A stretch of 40,359 nt of DNA from a virus. The position numbers and the translations under genes are program-made. This document shows, piece by piece, positions 1-6,558 of the stretch; the first letter of the stretch is position 1; the number at the start of each line of letters is the position of its first letter. The stretch spans positions 1 to 40,359 of the IMG/VR virus record IMGVR_UViG_3300025108_000133; one strand, given 5' to 3'. The notes beneath the pieces are model-generated. The model worked only from the letters and a program-made list of their open reading frames with translations. It was not told the DNA's origin and made no database searches.

Positions 1-556
1 TGTTGTGGCTTGCGGTGGTGTTGTTAACTAAAGCACTGCCCCCGACAGCAACATTATAACTACCTGTGCTATTGTTGTAGAAAGTTTGAAACCCTAACGC
101 TGTATTGAGTGTTCCCGTAGTAGTGCTATAAGCAGTCTGAAAACCAACCGCAGTGTTGTTGCTTGCGGTAGTGTTGTAGCTTAAAGCATCATCTCCCACG
201 GCTGTATTTGAAGCCCCAGTAGTGTTTGATGATAATGCACTTCTACCTGTAGCTGTATTGGAAGCACCTGTTGTATTTACATACAAACTGAATGCACCCG
301 TAGCAGTGTTTCGGCTTGCACTAGTATTTGCAGTAAGAGCATTAGCCCCGATTGCTACATTAGTAGCACCACTCGTTACACTATCCAACGCAGTATCACC
401 CAACGCTACGTTGTTTGTACCAGTAGGATAATTGCCATCTAGCTTAATTGTGCCGCTATCGACTGACACATTACCTGCAACAGTCAGCCCATCAAGCGTC
501 AGTGTCCCTGCAATATCCTTGTCAGCACTATCTGCTAAGTCTCTTGCTCTAGTCAT
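1..556 (-). CDS. Tail fibre / adhesin-like protein, truncated by window edge
   Basis: Partial gene: the start (ATG at 556-554, protein beginning MTRARDLADSADKD) is present but the reading frame runs off the left edge after 185 residues. Residues 1-49 form a short N-terminal region. Residues 50-185 are eight perfect-length 17-residue repeats of the form (T/V)Ax-G-x-x-A-L...N, typical of trimeric beta-solenoid or YadA-head-like fibre shafts in which N-T-A-V-G turns stack. By family analogy it would be a distal receptor-binding fibre or decoration on the virion. It lies downstream of the 82-residue gene at 561-809 in the minus-strand late unit, with a 4-base gap. The C-terminus, where receptor binding or trimerisation would be expected, is not in this window. 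The fibre class is clear; the receptor and exact position on the virion are not. Confidence 0.75.
   Translation of the reverse strand, partial: MTRARDLADSADKDIAGTLTLDGLTVAGNVSVDSGTIKLDGNYPTGTNNVALGDTALDSVTSGATNVAIGANALTANTSASRNTATGAFSLYVNTTGASNTATGRSALSSNTTGASNTAVGDDALSYNTTASNNTAVGFQTAYSTTTGTLNTALGFQTFYNNSTGSYNVAVGGSALVNNTTASHN
2..409 (-). repeat. Eight 51-bp (17-residue) in-frame tandem repeats
   Basis: Translation of the minus strand gives eight consecutive 17-residue units, for example VALGDTALDSVTSGATN, TATGRSALSSNTTGASN and TAVGDDALSYNTTASNN. Every unit is exactly 17 residues with no insertion or deletion. Conserved positions are A2, G4 and the final N. DNA identity between copies is only partial, so the array is old or diversified. 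It reaches the window edge and probably continues. Confidence 0.9.
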
Positions 557-560
557 GCGG

Positions 561-809
561 CTACTCCTGTTCTGCTAAGTGTGCGGCATAAGCTGTCTTA
601 ACTGCGTCTGTGTGGACTGCATTGCAGATTGCTTGCACCTCTGCGCTTTCGCCTGAGATGTCTGCATCTGGTGCTACAACATGGCGGTGGTAGTTACGGC
701 TGATTTCTGTACCATCACGCTTGATGACTGTAGCTGTGCGTACTTGCACATGCTTGAAGTCACCCACTACTTCGATTTTGTCTTCTACTGTTTCTTCTGT
801 TAGTGCCAT
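561..809 (-). CDS. Small conserved phage protein, unknown function (82 aa)
   Basis: An 82-residue soluble acidic protein beginning MALTEETVEDKIEVVGDFKH, with no signal peptide or membrane segment. It is predicted mixed alpha/beta: an N-terminal beta-rich part containing V-R-T-A-T-V-I-K, an R-N-Y-H-R-H-V-V patch, and a C-terminal Ala-rich helix. I recognise the style of a small protein found between fibre genes of marine podoviruses, but know no function for it. Its position between two fibre genes suggests a virion-associated or fibre-assembly role, which is inference only. The start is preceded on the minus strand by AGGAGATAAACAAG, a strong ribosome binding site. Confidence 0.8.
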   Translation of the reverse strand: MALTEETVEDKIEVVGDFKHVQVRTATVIKRDGTEISRNYHRHVVAPDADISGESAEVQAICNAVHTDAVKTAYAAHLAEQE

Positions 810-864
810 CTTGTTTATCTCCTATGATGGTTGTGGACTGTCCGACCCAAAGCTATGCAGTGGG

Positions 865-3800
865 TTATGAATCTGTTCTGTAGACAAGAGATATAGAAAC
901 TGGTCTACCATTTGTAACTTGGCTGTATTGAAAATATCTAATATTTGCTTGTTGGGCGCTTGTAGTAGACTTAACACCTAATACGCTTGTCGAGCCTCCA
1001 CCTAAATAAGCTGCACCTACTTCATCTCCTGCACCAGTAGATGGCCCACCGTTATCAATCCACATATGCCCAGTGACGAAAGTGGCGGAACTGTTACTGC
1101 TGCTTGTAAATGGCAAACTTCCCACTCTTAAATTTCCGTCAGTTCCTGTAGTGTTGTTTCTTACAAATGTAGCTTCAACAAACACCCTTTGTCCTATTTT
1201 TGTATATCTGCCAGCAGCACCTGTAACGGCTTGGTGAGTTCCATTACCATCTCCAAATGTAGGAGTAAAAGTTCCCTCCTCATAGTCGTCCAACTTATTA
1301 GCCGACCCAGTGCCGCCAAGGTAGACACCGCCAGAGAGGTAGAGGTCTTTCCAACGATAGGAAGAAGACCCTAAATCAGTTCCACCATTAGACAAACTAC
1401 CTGATTTCATTGGCATCATTTTGCTGTGTCCAAACTGAATACCACCAATGTTGGACACACTGCCAAAGATTTTGAAGTCATTACCACTTATTGCAATTTT
1501 TCCTGTTTCAGTACCTGCTTTTCTAAACCAAACTACCTCACCGTCTGCACCAGTGTTAAAGTCGCCAGAGATACCGTTGCTGCGACTTGCTGCAACCTTA
1601 CCATCTGATCTTAAACAAATACCACTTGCATCGTTATTTGTAGGTGGTTGTGAATCAGAAGTACCAACATAAAAGTGACCATCAGCATCCAATCTTGCCT
1701 TTTCAGCATCGTTTGTATGAAACCTCATAGTTGCATTTTCACGATTAATAAAATATGCATGACCTTGATAGCTTGCAATATCAAGACCATCATTATTGCC
1801 GCTGCCAGATGTGTTGTCAGTTAGCTTTAATCCACCACCATTGCCAGAGCCGTGAATGTGTACGTTTCTAGCCCAACCTGGGTTTCCTGGCGAACTTTTT
1901 CCATAGCCAACGTCACCGTTGCTAGCAATACGCAAAACTTCTGATGAACTAACTGCAAACCTTATATCTTCAGCCCTAAAGCCCATTGGTTTCAAAGCTG
2001 ACCCTGCGGAGTTCGAGGCTTGAAAAGCTAAGTTTCCAGAACCTACCTCACCCACATTATCATTAATTGTAAGTTTTGCGTTAGTAGCCGCAGTAATACT
2101 TATATCACCTTCGAAATTAGCCCCAGCTGCAAAATTAGCTACACCATTCTCAGACATATCGAGAGATAGTGCGTTTATTACAGAGCCACCATCATTCCCT
2201 TTAAATATAATATTTTGATCAGATATAATTGATTGAATAACAAAGTCAGAACTTACATTTTTAATTGAACCAACATGTGTTCCACCACTGTTAATTTTTA
2301 CATCACCGCTAACAGTCACATTTCCTGAGAAAGTACCGCCAGTAGAAGCTGGAACCATATCAGCCGTAGTAAACGACTTGAAAGCAGTAACTTGCAGCAC
2401 ATCGCTTGCAACTGCACCACTTGCTAATACAACGCTCGTACCATTCGTTGCAGTGTAATCAGTGCCGTTAAACAGCAATGAGCCGTTCAATGTCACAAGT
2501 ATATTATTAACAGTATAGCTTAGTGTAGCACTGTTAGCATCAGAGCCAGAGAATGTTGTCTGACCGCCTGACGCTGAATACTGATATGTTGTTAGGGATA
2601 CATTCCCTGCTGATGTTGCAGCAATCCAACTAGCACCATCATACACTTTCATAATGTTTTCTGAGCTAGAAAAATAAAGCATACCACTAGCTAAAGCATC
2701 ACCGTCATTGTCGGTTGTCGGGTCAGAATTTTTGACCCCCAAATATCTGTCGTCAAAGCTATCGAAAGAATTTGCCGCAGAAGAAGCACTGGCCGCAGCC
2801 GCAACTTGCGAAGCCGCAGCAGCAGTTTGGGAAGACGCAGCAGCCGTGGCGCTCGAAGCCGCATTAGTTGCATTTGTGCCAGCGTTTTGAATGGCGCTTA
2901 GATTATCAGTGACGTTTTGCAGATTTGTTGTTTGTCCGGCTACAGTTGTAACGTTTGCTGATATGCCAGCGACAGTTGTGACATTGCTAGATATACCAGC
3001 AACAGTCGTTACGTTGCCGGAAACTCCTGATACTGTGCTAACATCCGATACATTAGAAGCTACAGTATTTACATTCGTAATAGATCCAGCAACCGTTCCA
3101 ATTGTATCCGAACCACCCAAATCAGCCGCAACTGTGCCAATATCAGCCGCATCACCAGCAACAGCCGTAACATTACTTGATATTCCGGCAACTGTCGTAA
3201 CAGCCGCGCTAACACCAGCAACCGTCGTAACATTGCCCGATATGCCGGAAACCGTTGTTACGTTCGAACTTATACCAGCAACAGTGTTTACATCAGAAAT
3301 ATTCGTAGCAACAATCGGTACATTACCCTGTGTCGCCCAGTATTTAGCCGAATATTCGCTGGTATTTCCAACAGTAGAACTTGTTTTGGTAGCCCAATCT
3401 TTCGCAGAGCCAGAACCAGCATCAACGCCCGTGCCGCCTATCGCATAGGCTTTCGATGAATAATCGGCGCTTTCAACAAGACCAGTAGTCTTTCGCGCCC
3501 AGTTATCCGCTTCATCCGCAAAACCACTGGCGTTCGAAGCGCTTGCAGAAGCAGCATCAGCAGCAGCTTGCCCCACAACACTAGCACCCCACACAATCAC
3601 GTTTTCATTGCCGGACACCGTGGGTAATCCAGGTGCAGTAAATAACGTTAGCTGGTTGCCGCTAATCGTATAGTCATCAGTAGGGTTTAATAGCTCCCCG
3701 TTAACAAATACTTGTATCGATGTCGTGGACGCATAAGTGTATGTTAAAGTAAAGACTGTTGTAGTTCCGTCACCCTCGAACTTATCTACCGCTGAACTTG

Positions 3801-4212
3801 TACCAGATATGGCCGCGTTCGCTATCAATATCCACCTATTTGCAGTGTTATCAGTAGCAAAAGCAGAGCTAGATGTGTGCGCCGCAGTAGCTAAATACGT
3901 TCCGCTGTTAAAATCTACTATGTCGCCAACAGCATAAGATCTCCCCGTTGTCCAATCACCCTGGGGAGTAAATCCAGTAACGTTAATCAATGCTAATGCA
4001 CCTGGATCAAAAGCATCCTTGTGTACCGCCTGATTGCCCAGCTTGCCATCATCACGCTGAACCTTGGCAATGTTGGTGTTTAAATCATCTAAGGTTAGCT
4101 TAACCGCGTTAAGTTCCGCGTCTACTTGTGTACCTGGTAACGGATCAGCTGGCGTTGTCGCCTGATAATCCTTAAAATTAAACTGTCTGGTGTAGTCGCG
4201 TGGTTGTGACAT
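865..4212 (-). CDS. Large tail fibre protein (1115 aa)
   Basis: A long modular fibre. Residues 1-75 (MSQPRDYTRQFNFKDY...) look like a virion-attachment domain of T7 gp17-like fibres. Residues about 150-212 form a beta-rich module with F-V-N-G-E-L-L-N. Residues 305-440 carry degenerate ten-residue repeats (N-V-T-T-V-A-G-I-S-S type). Residues 441-482 are an Ala/Ser-rich coiled-coil-like spacer. The module near 580-640 (T-L-N-G-S-L-L-F-N-G-T-D-Y) resembles the first one. The C-terminal third contains L-D-D-Y-E-E-G-T-F-T-P-T-F, a signature seen at the base of many phage fibre tip domains. It would act outside the cell in receptor recognition. Its ATG overlaps the stop of the upstream gene as TAATG, showing translational coupling. 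The fibre role is confident; the receptor is unknown. Confidence 0.88.
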   Translation of the reverse strand: MSQPRDYTRQFNFKDYQATTPADPLPGTQVDAELNAVKLTLDDLNTNIAKVQRDDGKLGNQAVHKDAFDPGALALINVTGFTPQGDWTTGRSYAVGDIVDFNSGTYLATAAHTSSSAFATDNTANRWILIANAAISGTSSAVDKFEGDGTTTVFTLTYTYASTTSIQVFVNGELLNPTDDYTISGNQLTLFTAPGLPTVSGNENVIVWGASVVGQAAADAASASASNASGFADEADNWARKTTGLVESADYSSKAYAIGGTGVDAGSGSAKDWATKTSSTVGNTSEYSAKYWATQGNVPIVATNISDVNTVAGISSNVTTVSGISGNVTTVAGVSAAVTTVAGISSNVTAVAGDAADIGTVAADLGGSDTIGTVAGSITNVNTVASNVSDVSTVSGVSGNVTTVAGISSNVTTVAGISANVTTVAGQTTNLQNVTDNLSAIQNAGTNATNAASSATAAASSQTAAAASQVAAAASASSAANSFDSFDDRYLGVKNSDPTTDNDGDALASGMLYFSSSENIMKVYDGASWIAATSAGNVSLTTYQYSASGGQTTFSGSDANSATLSYTVNNILVTLNGSLLFNGTDYTATNGTSVVLASGAVASDVLQVTAFKSFTTADMVPASTGGTFSGNVTVSGDVKINSGGTHVGSIKNVSSDFVIQSIISDQNIIFKGNDGGSVINALSLDMSENGVANFAAGANFEGDISITAATNAKLTINDNVGEVGSGNLAFQASNSAGSALKPMGFRAEDIRFAVSSSEVLRIASNGDVGYGKSSPGNPGWARNVHIHGSGNGGGLKLTDNTSGSGNNDGLDIASYQGHAYFINRENATMRFHTNDAEKARLDADGHFYVGTSDSQPPTNNDASGICLRSDGKVAASRSNGISGDFNTGADGEVVWFRKAGTETGKIAISGNDFKIFGSVSNIGGIQFGHSKMMPMKSGSLSNGGTDLGSSSYRWKDLYLSGGVYLGGTGSANKLDDYEEGTFTPTFGDGNGTHQAVTGAAGRYTKIGQRVFVEATFVRNNTTGTDGNLRVGSLPFTSSSNSSATFVTGHMWIDNGGPSTGAGDEVGAAYLGGGSTSVLGVKSTTSAQQANIRYFQYSQVTNGRPVSISLVYRTDS
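2893..3300 (-). repeat. Degenerate ten-residue repeats in fibre shaft
   Basis: Residues 305-440 of the large fibre consist of about a dozen ten-residue units of the pattern N-V-T-T-V-A-G-I-S-x. They are interrupted once by a longer variant (around residues 357-380) and visible at DNA level as recurring minus-strand AACGTNACNACNGTNGC-type blocks. They probably form a repetitive trimeric shaft. The long antisense open frame here (2891-3448, plus strand) is a by-product of the repeat composition. Confidence 0.8.
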
Positions 4213-4394
4213 TAGCTATTCCCATATCCCATTGCAGAGGCCATTCGAGATTTCTTGGCTTGTTTTTTTGCTTCAGCGCCCTTCTTTGCAGAGCGAGGCT
4301 GGTTGCGTAATGCCTTGAAGTCAGCACCAGTTATTTTGTTTTTAGGATCAGCTGCGCCAGCTATCTGTTTTTGCTTTGGTGTTAGGTTAGGCAT
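4212..4394 (-). CDS. Small basic phage protein (60 aa)
   Basis: A 60-residue very basic protein beginning MPNLTPKQKQIAGAADP, rich in Lys, Ala and Arg, and ending S-A-M-G-Y-G-N-S. It overlaps its neighbours as TAATG at both ends, so it is part of a tightly coupled translational unit. Its C-terminus (K-S-R-M-A-S-A-M-G-Y) matches that of the adjacent 57-residue protein (K-S-K-M-A-K-S-M-G-Y), indicating that the two are paralogues or share a terminal motif. Charge and position suggest DNA-associated packaging or a minor virion protein. This is inference; no family function is known to me. Confidence 0.75.
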   Translation of the reverse strand: MPNLTPKQKQIAGAADPKNKITGADFKALRNQPRSAKKGAEAKKQAKKSRMASAMGYGNS

Positions 4395-4567
4395 TATGAG
4401 TACCCCATAGACTTAGCCATCTTGGATTTCTTTTTGGCCTTATTCTTTTTGCTGTTTGGGAAGCCAGCCTTCATATTAGAATATGACTTGTCGCTAATAG
4501 TGCTTTCGCTTTTTGGTCGGCTCGTGCCAGCCTTTTTACGCTTGTTAATATTTTCGTATAAACTCAT
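4394..4567 (-). CDS. Small basic phage protein (57 aa)
   Basis: A 57-residue Lys-rich protein beginning MSLYENINKRKKAGTSRPK and ending K-M-A-K-S-M-G-Y-S. It fills the gap between the 60-residue and 89-residue genes exactly: its ATG overlaps the upstream stop (ATGA) and its stop overlaps the next start (TAATG). This spacing and its resemblance to small marine-phage proteins beginning M-S-L-Y-x-N-I-x-x-K-R-K make it convincing despite its size. It shares its terminal S/K-M-A-x-S-M-G-Y motif with the neighbour. Function is unknown; a strongly basic protein beside the terminase small subunit could bind DNA. Confidence 0.8.
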   Translation of the reverse strand: MSLYENINKRKKAGTSRPKSESTISDKSYSNMKAGFPNSKKNKAKKKSKMAKSMGYS

Positions 4568-4833
4568 GATAAATTACACCTCCATCGTTTTAATGCTGCG
4601 CCCTTTCGGGTTAGTTCGCCGTTCTTGCTTGTTGCGCCTCTCATTCCCGACATTCGAGCGCAGAAACTTTTTTTTCTTTTCTTTGCCTCGCCAGTTGGGT
4701 TCGCTTCAGTTACAGCGCGTTTTAAGTTAGACCCCGTTGCTTTGTTGTACTTGTCGCGCCCATCATCACTTAAACCAGCACCATCTTTTGTAGGGCGTTT
4801 CTCCCCTCTACCCACCGAAAGATTAACTGACAT
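4564..4833 (-). CDS. DUF6321-like small basic protein (89 aa)
   Basis: An 89-residue basic protein beginning MSVNLSVGRGEKRPTKDG. It contains G-L-S-D-D-G-R-D-K-Y-N-K-A-T-G-S-N-L, E-A-N-P-T-G-E-A-K-K-R-K and S-F-C-A-R-M-S-G-M-R-G, the order I associate with the DUF6321 family of marine phages and cyanophages. No enzymatic role is known. It may bind nucleic acid or a virion component given its charge, which is inference. A near-consensus promoter lies 30-60 bases upstream (4864-4892), so this gene probably heads a strongly transcribed segment leading into the fibres. Confidence 0.8.
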   Translation of the reverse strand: MSVNLSVGRGEKRPTKDGAGLSDDGRDKYNKATGSNLKRAVTEANPTGEAKKRKKSFCARMSGMRGATSKNGELTRKGAALKRWRCNLS

Positions 4834-4863
4834 TGTTTATCGTTTTCCGTTACTGTTGATTGC

Positions 4864-4892
4864 ATTATACAGCTGTTGGCAGCATCAATCAA
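4864..4892 (-). promoter_or_regulatory. Sigma70-type promoter (minus strand) before the DUF6321-like gene
   Basis: On the minus strand TTGATT (4892-4887) is followed by a 17-base spacer and a perfect TATAAT (4869-4864). Transcription would start near 4857, about 24 bases before the ATG at 4833. The -35 sits in the GTTGATTG motif that recurs in other intergenic regions. It would boost fibre and downstream late transcription within the terminase-led unit. Confidence 0.72.
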
Positions 4893-4909
4893 CGAAACAG
4901 AGCAAAAGT

Positions 4910-4999
4910 TCAAAATTGCGTAAAATTTGTAGCGACCGCCATAATACACATGATGCCACCGATCGGAATAGGCCACGGGGTGGGGTCGATCGGGGTCAC
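4910..4999 (-). CDS. Possible 29-residue membrane peptide after terS
   Basis: A GTG-initiated minus-strand frame of 29 residues, starting T-P-I-D-P-T-P-W-P-I-P-I-G-G, then a hydrophobic C-terminal half (I-M-C-I-M-A-V-A). It lies in the 214-base gap between the small terminase and the next promoter. The Pro/Trp turn followed by a Gly-Gly hydrophobic stretch looks like a very small membrane protein, and codon composition is purine-first. No clear ribosome binding site precedes the GTG, so the call is tentative. The plus strand of the same gap has a competing hydrophobic frame that lacks a good start. Confidence 0.35.
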   Translation of the reverse strand: MTPIDPTPWPIPIGGIMCIMAVATNFTQF

Positions 5000-5047
5000 A
5001 TTATTATACAAATAGTCCCGATTGTACTAATCGTTGCATTGTTTTTA

Positions 5048-5515
5048 TTAGGTTTTTTCTGAGTTTTGCGCTGTTGTTACGTCTTTAGCTAGTTCCGCGC
5101 GTTCATTTTCCCATCGATCTATCATACTAGCCAGCTGGTCAGGCGTTAGCTCGGCGAGGTTACGCCCATCGATAGAACCATCTGCACCTTTTACCAGGTC
5201 GCCAGCAAGCTCGAGCGATGTCCTGGCTGCGCTAACCTTTGCGCTTGCTGGTGCATCAGGGTCTAACATCACCTGTTTAAGCGTTTCCGCTCCCAATGTG
5301 GCAAGATCCGTTTGGTACAGTGTTTGTCTCTGTTGCCGAATAATCAATAAAACTGAGGGGTTTCTAGTCAACTCATATGCAGCTTGCTTAGGGAATGAGT
5401 AGCCAGCCAAACGCGCTGCTTCAGTGGCGTTCTTGTTGTCTGCTACAAGGTATCTGACAAACTCTTTCTGTTGGTCAGTCGGTTTTCTGTGTCTAATTAA
5501 TCCCATTTGAGCCAA
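5048..5515 (-). CDS. terS: Terminase small subunit
   Basis: A 155-residue protein. Residues 13-45 (T-D-Q-Q-K-E-F-V-R-Y-L ... A-T-E-A-A-R-L-A-G-Y-S) form the N-terminal helix-turn-helix typical of Terminase_2 small subunits. The middle (A-S-A-K-V-S-A-A-R-T-S-L-E-L-A) fits the oligomerisation helix, and an acidic, helical C-terminus may contact the large subunit. It would recognise the packaging site on concatemeric DNA and recruit TerL. The likely start is TTG at 5515, because AAAGG lies 7 bases upstream; the ATG at 5506 has no ribosome binding site. It is about 32 kb from terL in window coordinates, but both are in one minus-strand run if the genome is circular. Confidence 0.85.
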   Translation of the reverse strand: MAQMGLIRHRKPTDQQKEFVRYLVADNKNATEAARLAGYSFPKQAAYELTRNPSVLLIIRQQRQTLYQTDLATLGAETLKQVMLDPDAPASAKVSAARTSLELAGDLVKGADGSIDGRNLAELTPDQLASMIDRWENERAELAKDVTTAQNSEKT

Positions 5516-5616
5516 TCTGTTACCTTTTTCGCTTGACAGTATTGTATAATTTTTTGCATGGTTTGTCTATTGGTGTAGCTCTACATCAATCAACAGCACA
5601 AAAAGGATATATTATT
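5516..5616. promoter_or_regulatory. Divergent control region between terS and the plus-strand cassette
   Basis: A 101-base divergent gap. On the minus strand TAGACA, 17 bases and TACAAT form a plausible terS promoter. On the plus strand TATAAT at 5545-5550 is a candidate -10 for the cassette, without a convincing -35. It contains a perfect inverted repeat TGTAG-CT-CTACA (5574-5585), GTTTGTCTA (5561-5569), CAATCAAC (5587-5594) and, overlapping the terS start, GCCAATCTG. All four have relatives in the repressor/Cro region at 14390-14532, suggesting shared control. Confidence 0.5.
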
Positions 5617-5940
5617 ATGATAAAAAACGAAATGATAACACGCTATGAGGGCGACCAGTGGAATCGCTGGTTAGTCGTTCGAGAAGTGGACATTCAGAAA
5701 GTTGGCTTAAATAAAAACGACTTTAGCCATGATAGCCGCACAACTGTACTCCCTCGATGGGGCTCAGTGTTTGCGCTCGATCAAGACAAGGACTGCGAGA
5801 CATTCAGAAAAGCTTGCAAACAATCCAAAGTATTTTTGACAATACAGAATTACGCACAGTGTGACGGACTGCACCAGATCCGCGATTGGGCATCAATCGA
5901 GATACTGCAAGACCACGCGCAAAAGTTGAGGTGCATGTAA
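5617..5940 (+). CDS. Unknown protein, first gene of plus-strand cassette (107 aa)
   Basis: A 107-residue soluble protein from ATG at 5617, chosen because AAAGGAT lies 9 bases upstream; the open frame extends further 5' only without a ribosome binding site. It contains W-N-R-W-L-V-V-R-E-V-D, a basic/aromatic centre and three Cys (C-E-T-F-R-K-A-C, Y-A-Q-C-D-G). No family is recognised. It leads a set of four genes overlapping by 1-4 bases on the strand opposite to the late genes, so it may be early-expressed or an accessory (host-takeover or anti-defence) gene. That role is only contextual. Confidence 0.65.
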   Translation: MIKNEMITRYEGDQWNRWLVVREVDIQKVGLNKNDFSHDSRTTVLPRWGSVFALDQDKDCETFRKACKQSKVFLTIQNYAQCDGLHQIRDWASIEILQDHAQKLRCM

Positions 5941-6179
5941 TGACCGGGCAATACGACATGTTTAACCAGGGCAGCGCTTCCCAGTTTGGGGAGCGACAGA
6001 CTGACCTCGAGGAACTAATAGAAGAAAGCCACCGCCTGGAAGCAACCCAGACAAAGTATAGAGGCTCGAACGACCAGGAATATCAAATATATTTAAGCTG
6101 CGCGGATGACGGCAAAGGCGGAGATATTACCAGGAACGGCTTGCCATTAAAAACCTATAGCGAATGGTTGGGCTCATGA
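5940..6179 (+). CDS. Unknown small protein (79 aa)
   Basis: A 79-residue protein starting MTGQYDMFNQGSASQFGE. The ATG at 5940 overlaps the previous stop as TAATG and GAGGTG lies upstream, fixing the start. It has a central acidic helix (D-L-E-E-L-I-E-E-S-H-R-L-E) and a C-terminal part with D-D-G-K-G-G-D and L-K-T-Y-S-E-W-L-G. The Y-D-M-F-x-x-G start is reminiscent of clamp-binding or short regulatory tails, but I make no functional call. It is translationally coupled to genes on both sides. Confidence 0.65.
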   Translation: MTGQYDMFNQGSASQFGERQTDLEELIEESHRLEATQTKYRGSNDQEYQIYLSCADDGKGGDITRNGLPLKTYSEWLGS

Positions 6180-6358
6180 AACCAGTATGCGAAAGTTGTG
6201 GGTCAGATAATATCCACATTAATTTGTTAGGCTATTTTGACGAAAAGAAAGACAGTTGGATAATCGAGCATTTTTCAACAGAGATTGTTTGTGGCGTTTG
6301 CTGTGTCCAGCAGTACGAACAGACAGAGAAATTGACAAGTAAAGAGGTGGTCTTGTGA
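6176..6358 (+). CDS. Small putative zinc-binding protein (60 aa)
   Basis: A 60-residue protein from ATG at 6176, overlapping the upstream stop by ATGA. It has two Cys pairs, C-E-S-C near residues 4-7 and C-G-V-C-C near residues 39-43, separated by a beta-rich stretch (I-H-I-N-L-L-G-Y-F-D). This four-Cys layout matches a small zinc-ribbon fold. Such proteins commonly bind nucleic acid or partner proteins; the actual role is unknown. It ends in E-V-V-L and its stop overlaps the GTG of the next gene. Confidence 0.65.
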   Translation: MKPVCESCGSDNIHINLLGYFDEKKDSWIIEHFSTEIVCGVCCVQQYEQTEKLTSKEVVL

Positions 6359-6483
6359 TACACGCGCTCGAAACCCTCAAACGCTGGTTATCAAACGAAA
6401 CCACCGAAATAGTAGCCGACGCTCTGGCGTGTGTGGGCTTGTTTGCTACTTGCGGAATACTTTTAGTCATATTCACGGCTTAA
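6355..6483 (+). CDS. Small single-span membrane protein (42 aa), GTG start
   Basis: A 42-residue protein from GTG at 6355, which overlaps the preceding stop (GTGA). AAGAGGTGG lies a few bases upstream, a good ribosome binding site. Residues 1-22 are an amphipathic, charged region (H-A-L-E-T-L-K-R-W-L). Residues 23-42 form one hydrophobic helix (L-A-C-V-G-L-F-A-T-C-G-I-L-L-V-I-F), giving a membrane anchor at the extreme C-terminus. Position in the plus-strand cassette suggests an accessory membrane peptide, possibly for superinfection exclusion or membrane targeting of a partner; this is inference. Confidence 0.65.
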   Translation: MIHALETLKRWLSNETTEIVADALACVGLFATCGILLVIFTA

Positions 6484-6496
6484 CACTATCAGAGAG

Positions 6497-6512
6497 CGCC
6501 CCAGATGGGGCG
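6497..6512 (+). terminator. Stem-loop between cassette halves
   Basis: CGCCCC-AGAT-GGGGCG is a perfect 6-bp GC-rich hairpin with a 4-base loop, 13 bases after the stop of the 42-residue gene. Only a weak T-rich stretch follows (TTCCGTGATGTTGTT), so it may act as an attenuator or RNA-stability element and not a strong terminator. The next gene has its own strong ribosome binding site. Confidence 0.45.
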
Positions 6513-6558
6513 TTCCGTGATGTTGTTACAGCATCGAAGCACAAAAAGGAGAAATTAA

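Noticed and set aside
2-409. CRISPR-like repeat array
   Set aside because: Repeats are contiguous, in frame, degenerate at DNA level and encode a fibre shaft; no spacers and no cas genes are present.
2891-3448. Long plus-strand open frame (185 codons)
   Set aside because: It is antisense to the ten-residue repeats of the large fibre; its repetitive P-A-T-V-V-T sequence mirrors those repeats and it has no ribosome binding site.
4625-5062. Plus-strand frame ending in a hydrophobic segment near terS
   Set aside because: It is antisense to the DUF6321-like gene and terS end, lacks a plausible start near the hydrophobic part, and runs against the surrounding operon.
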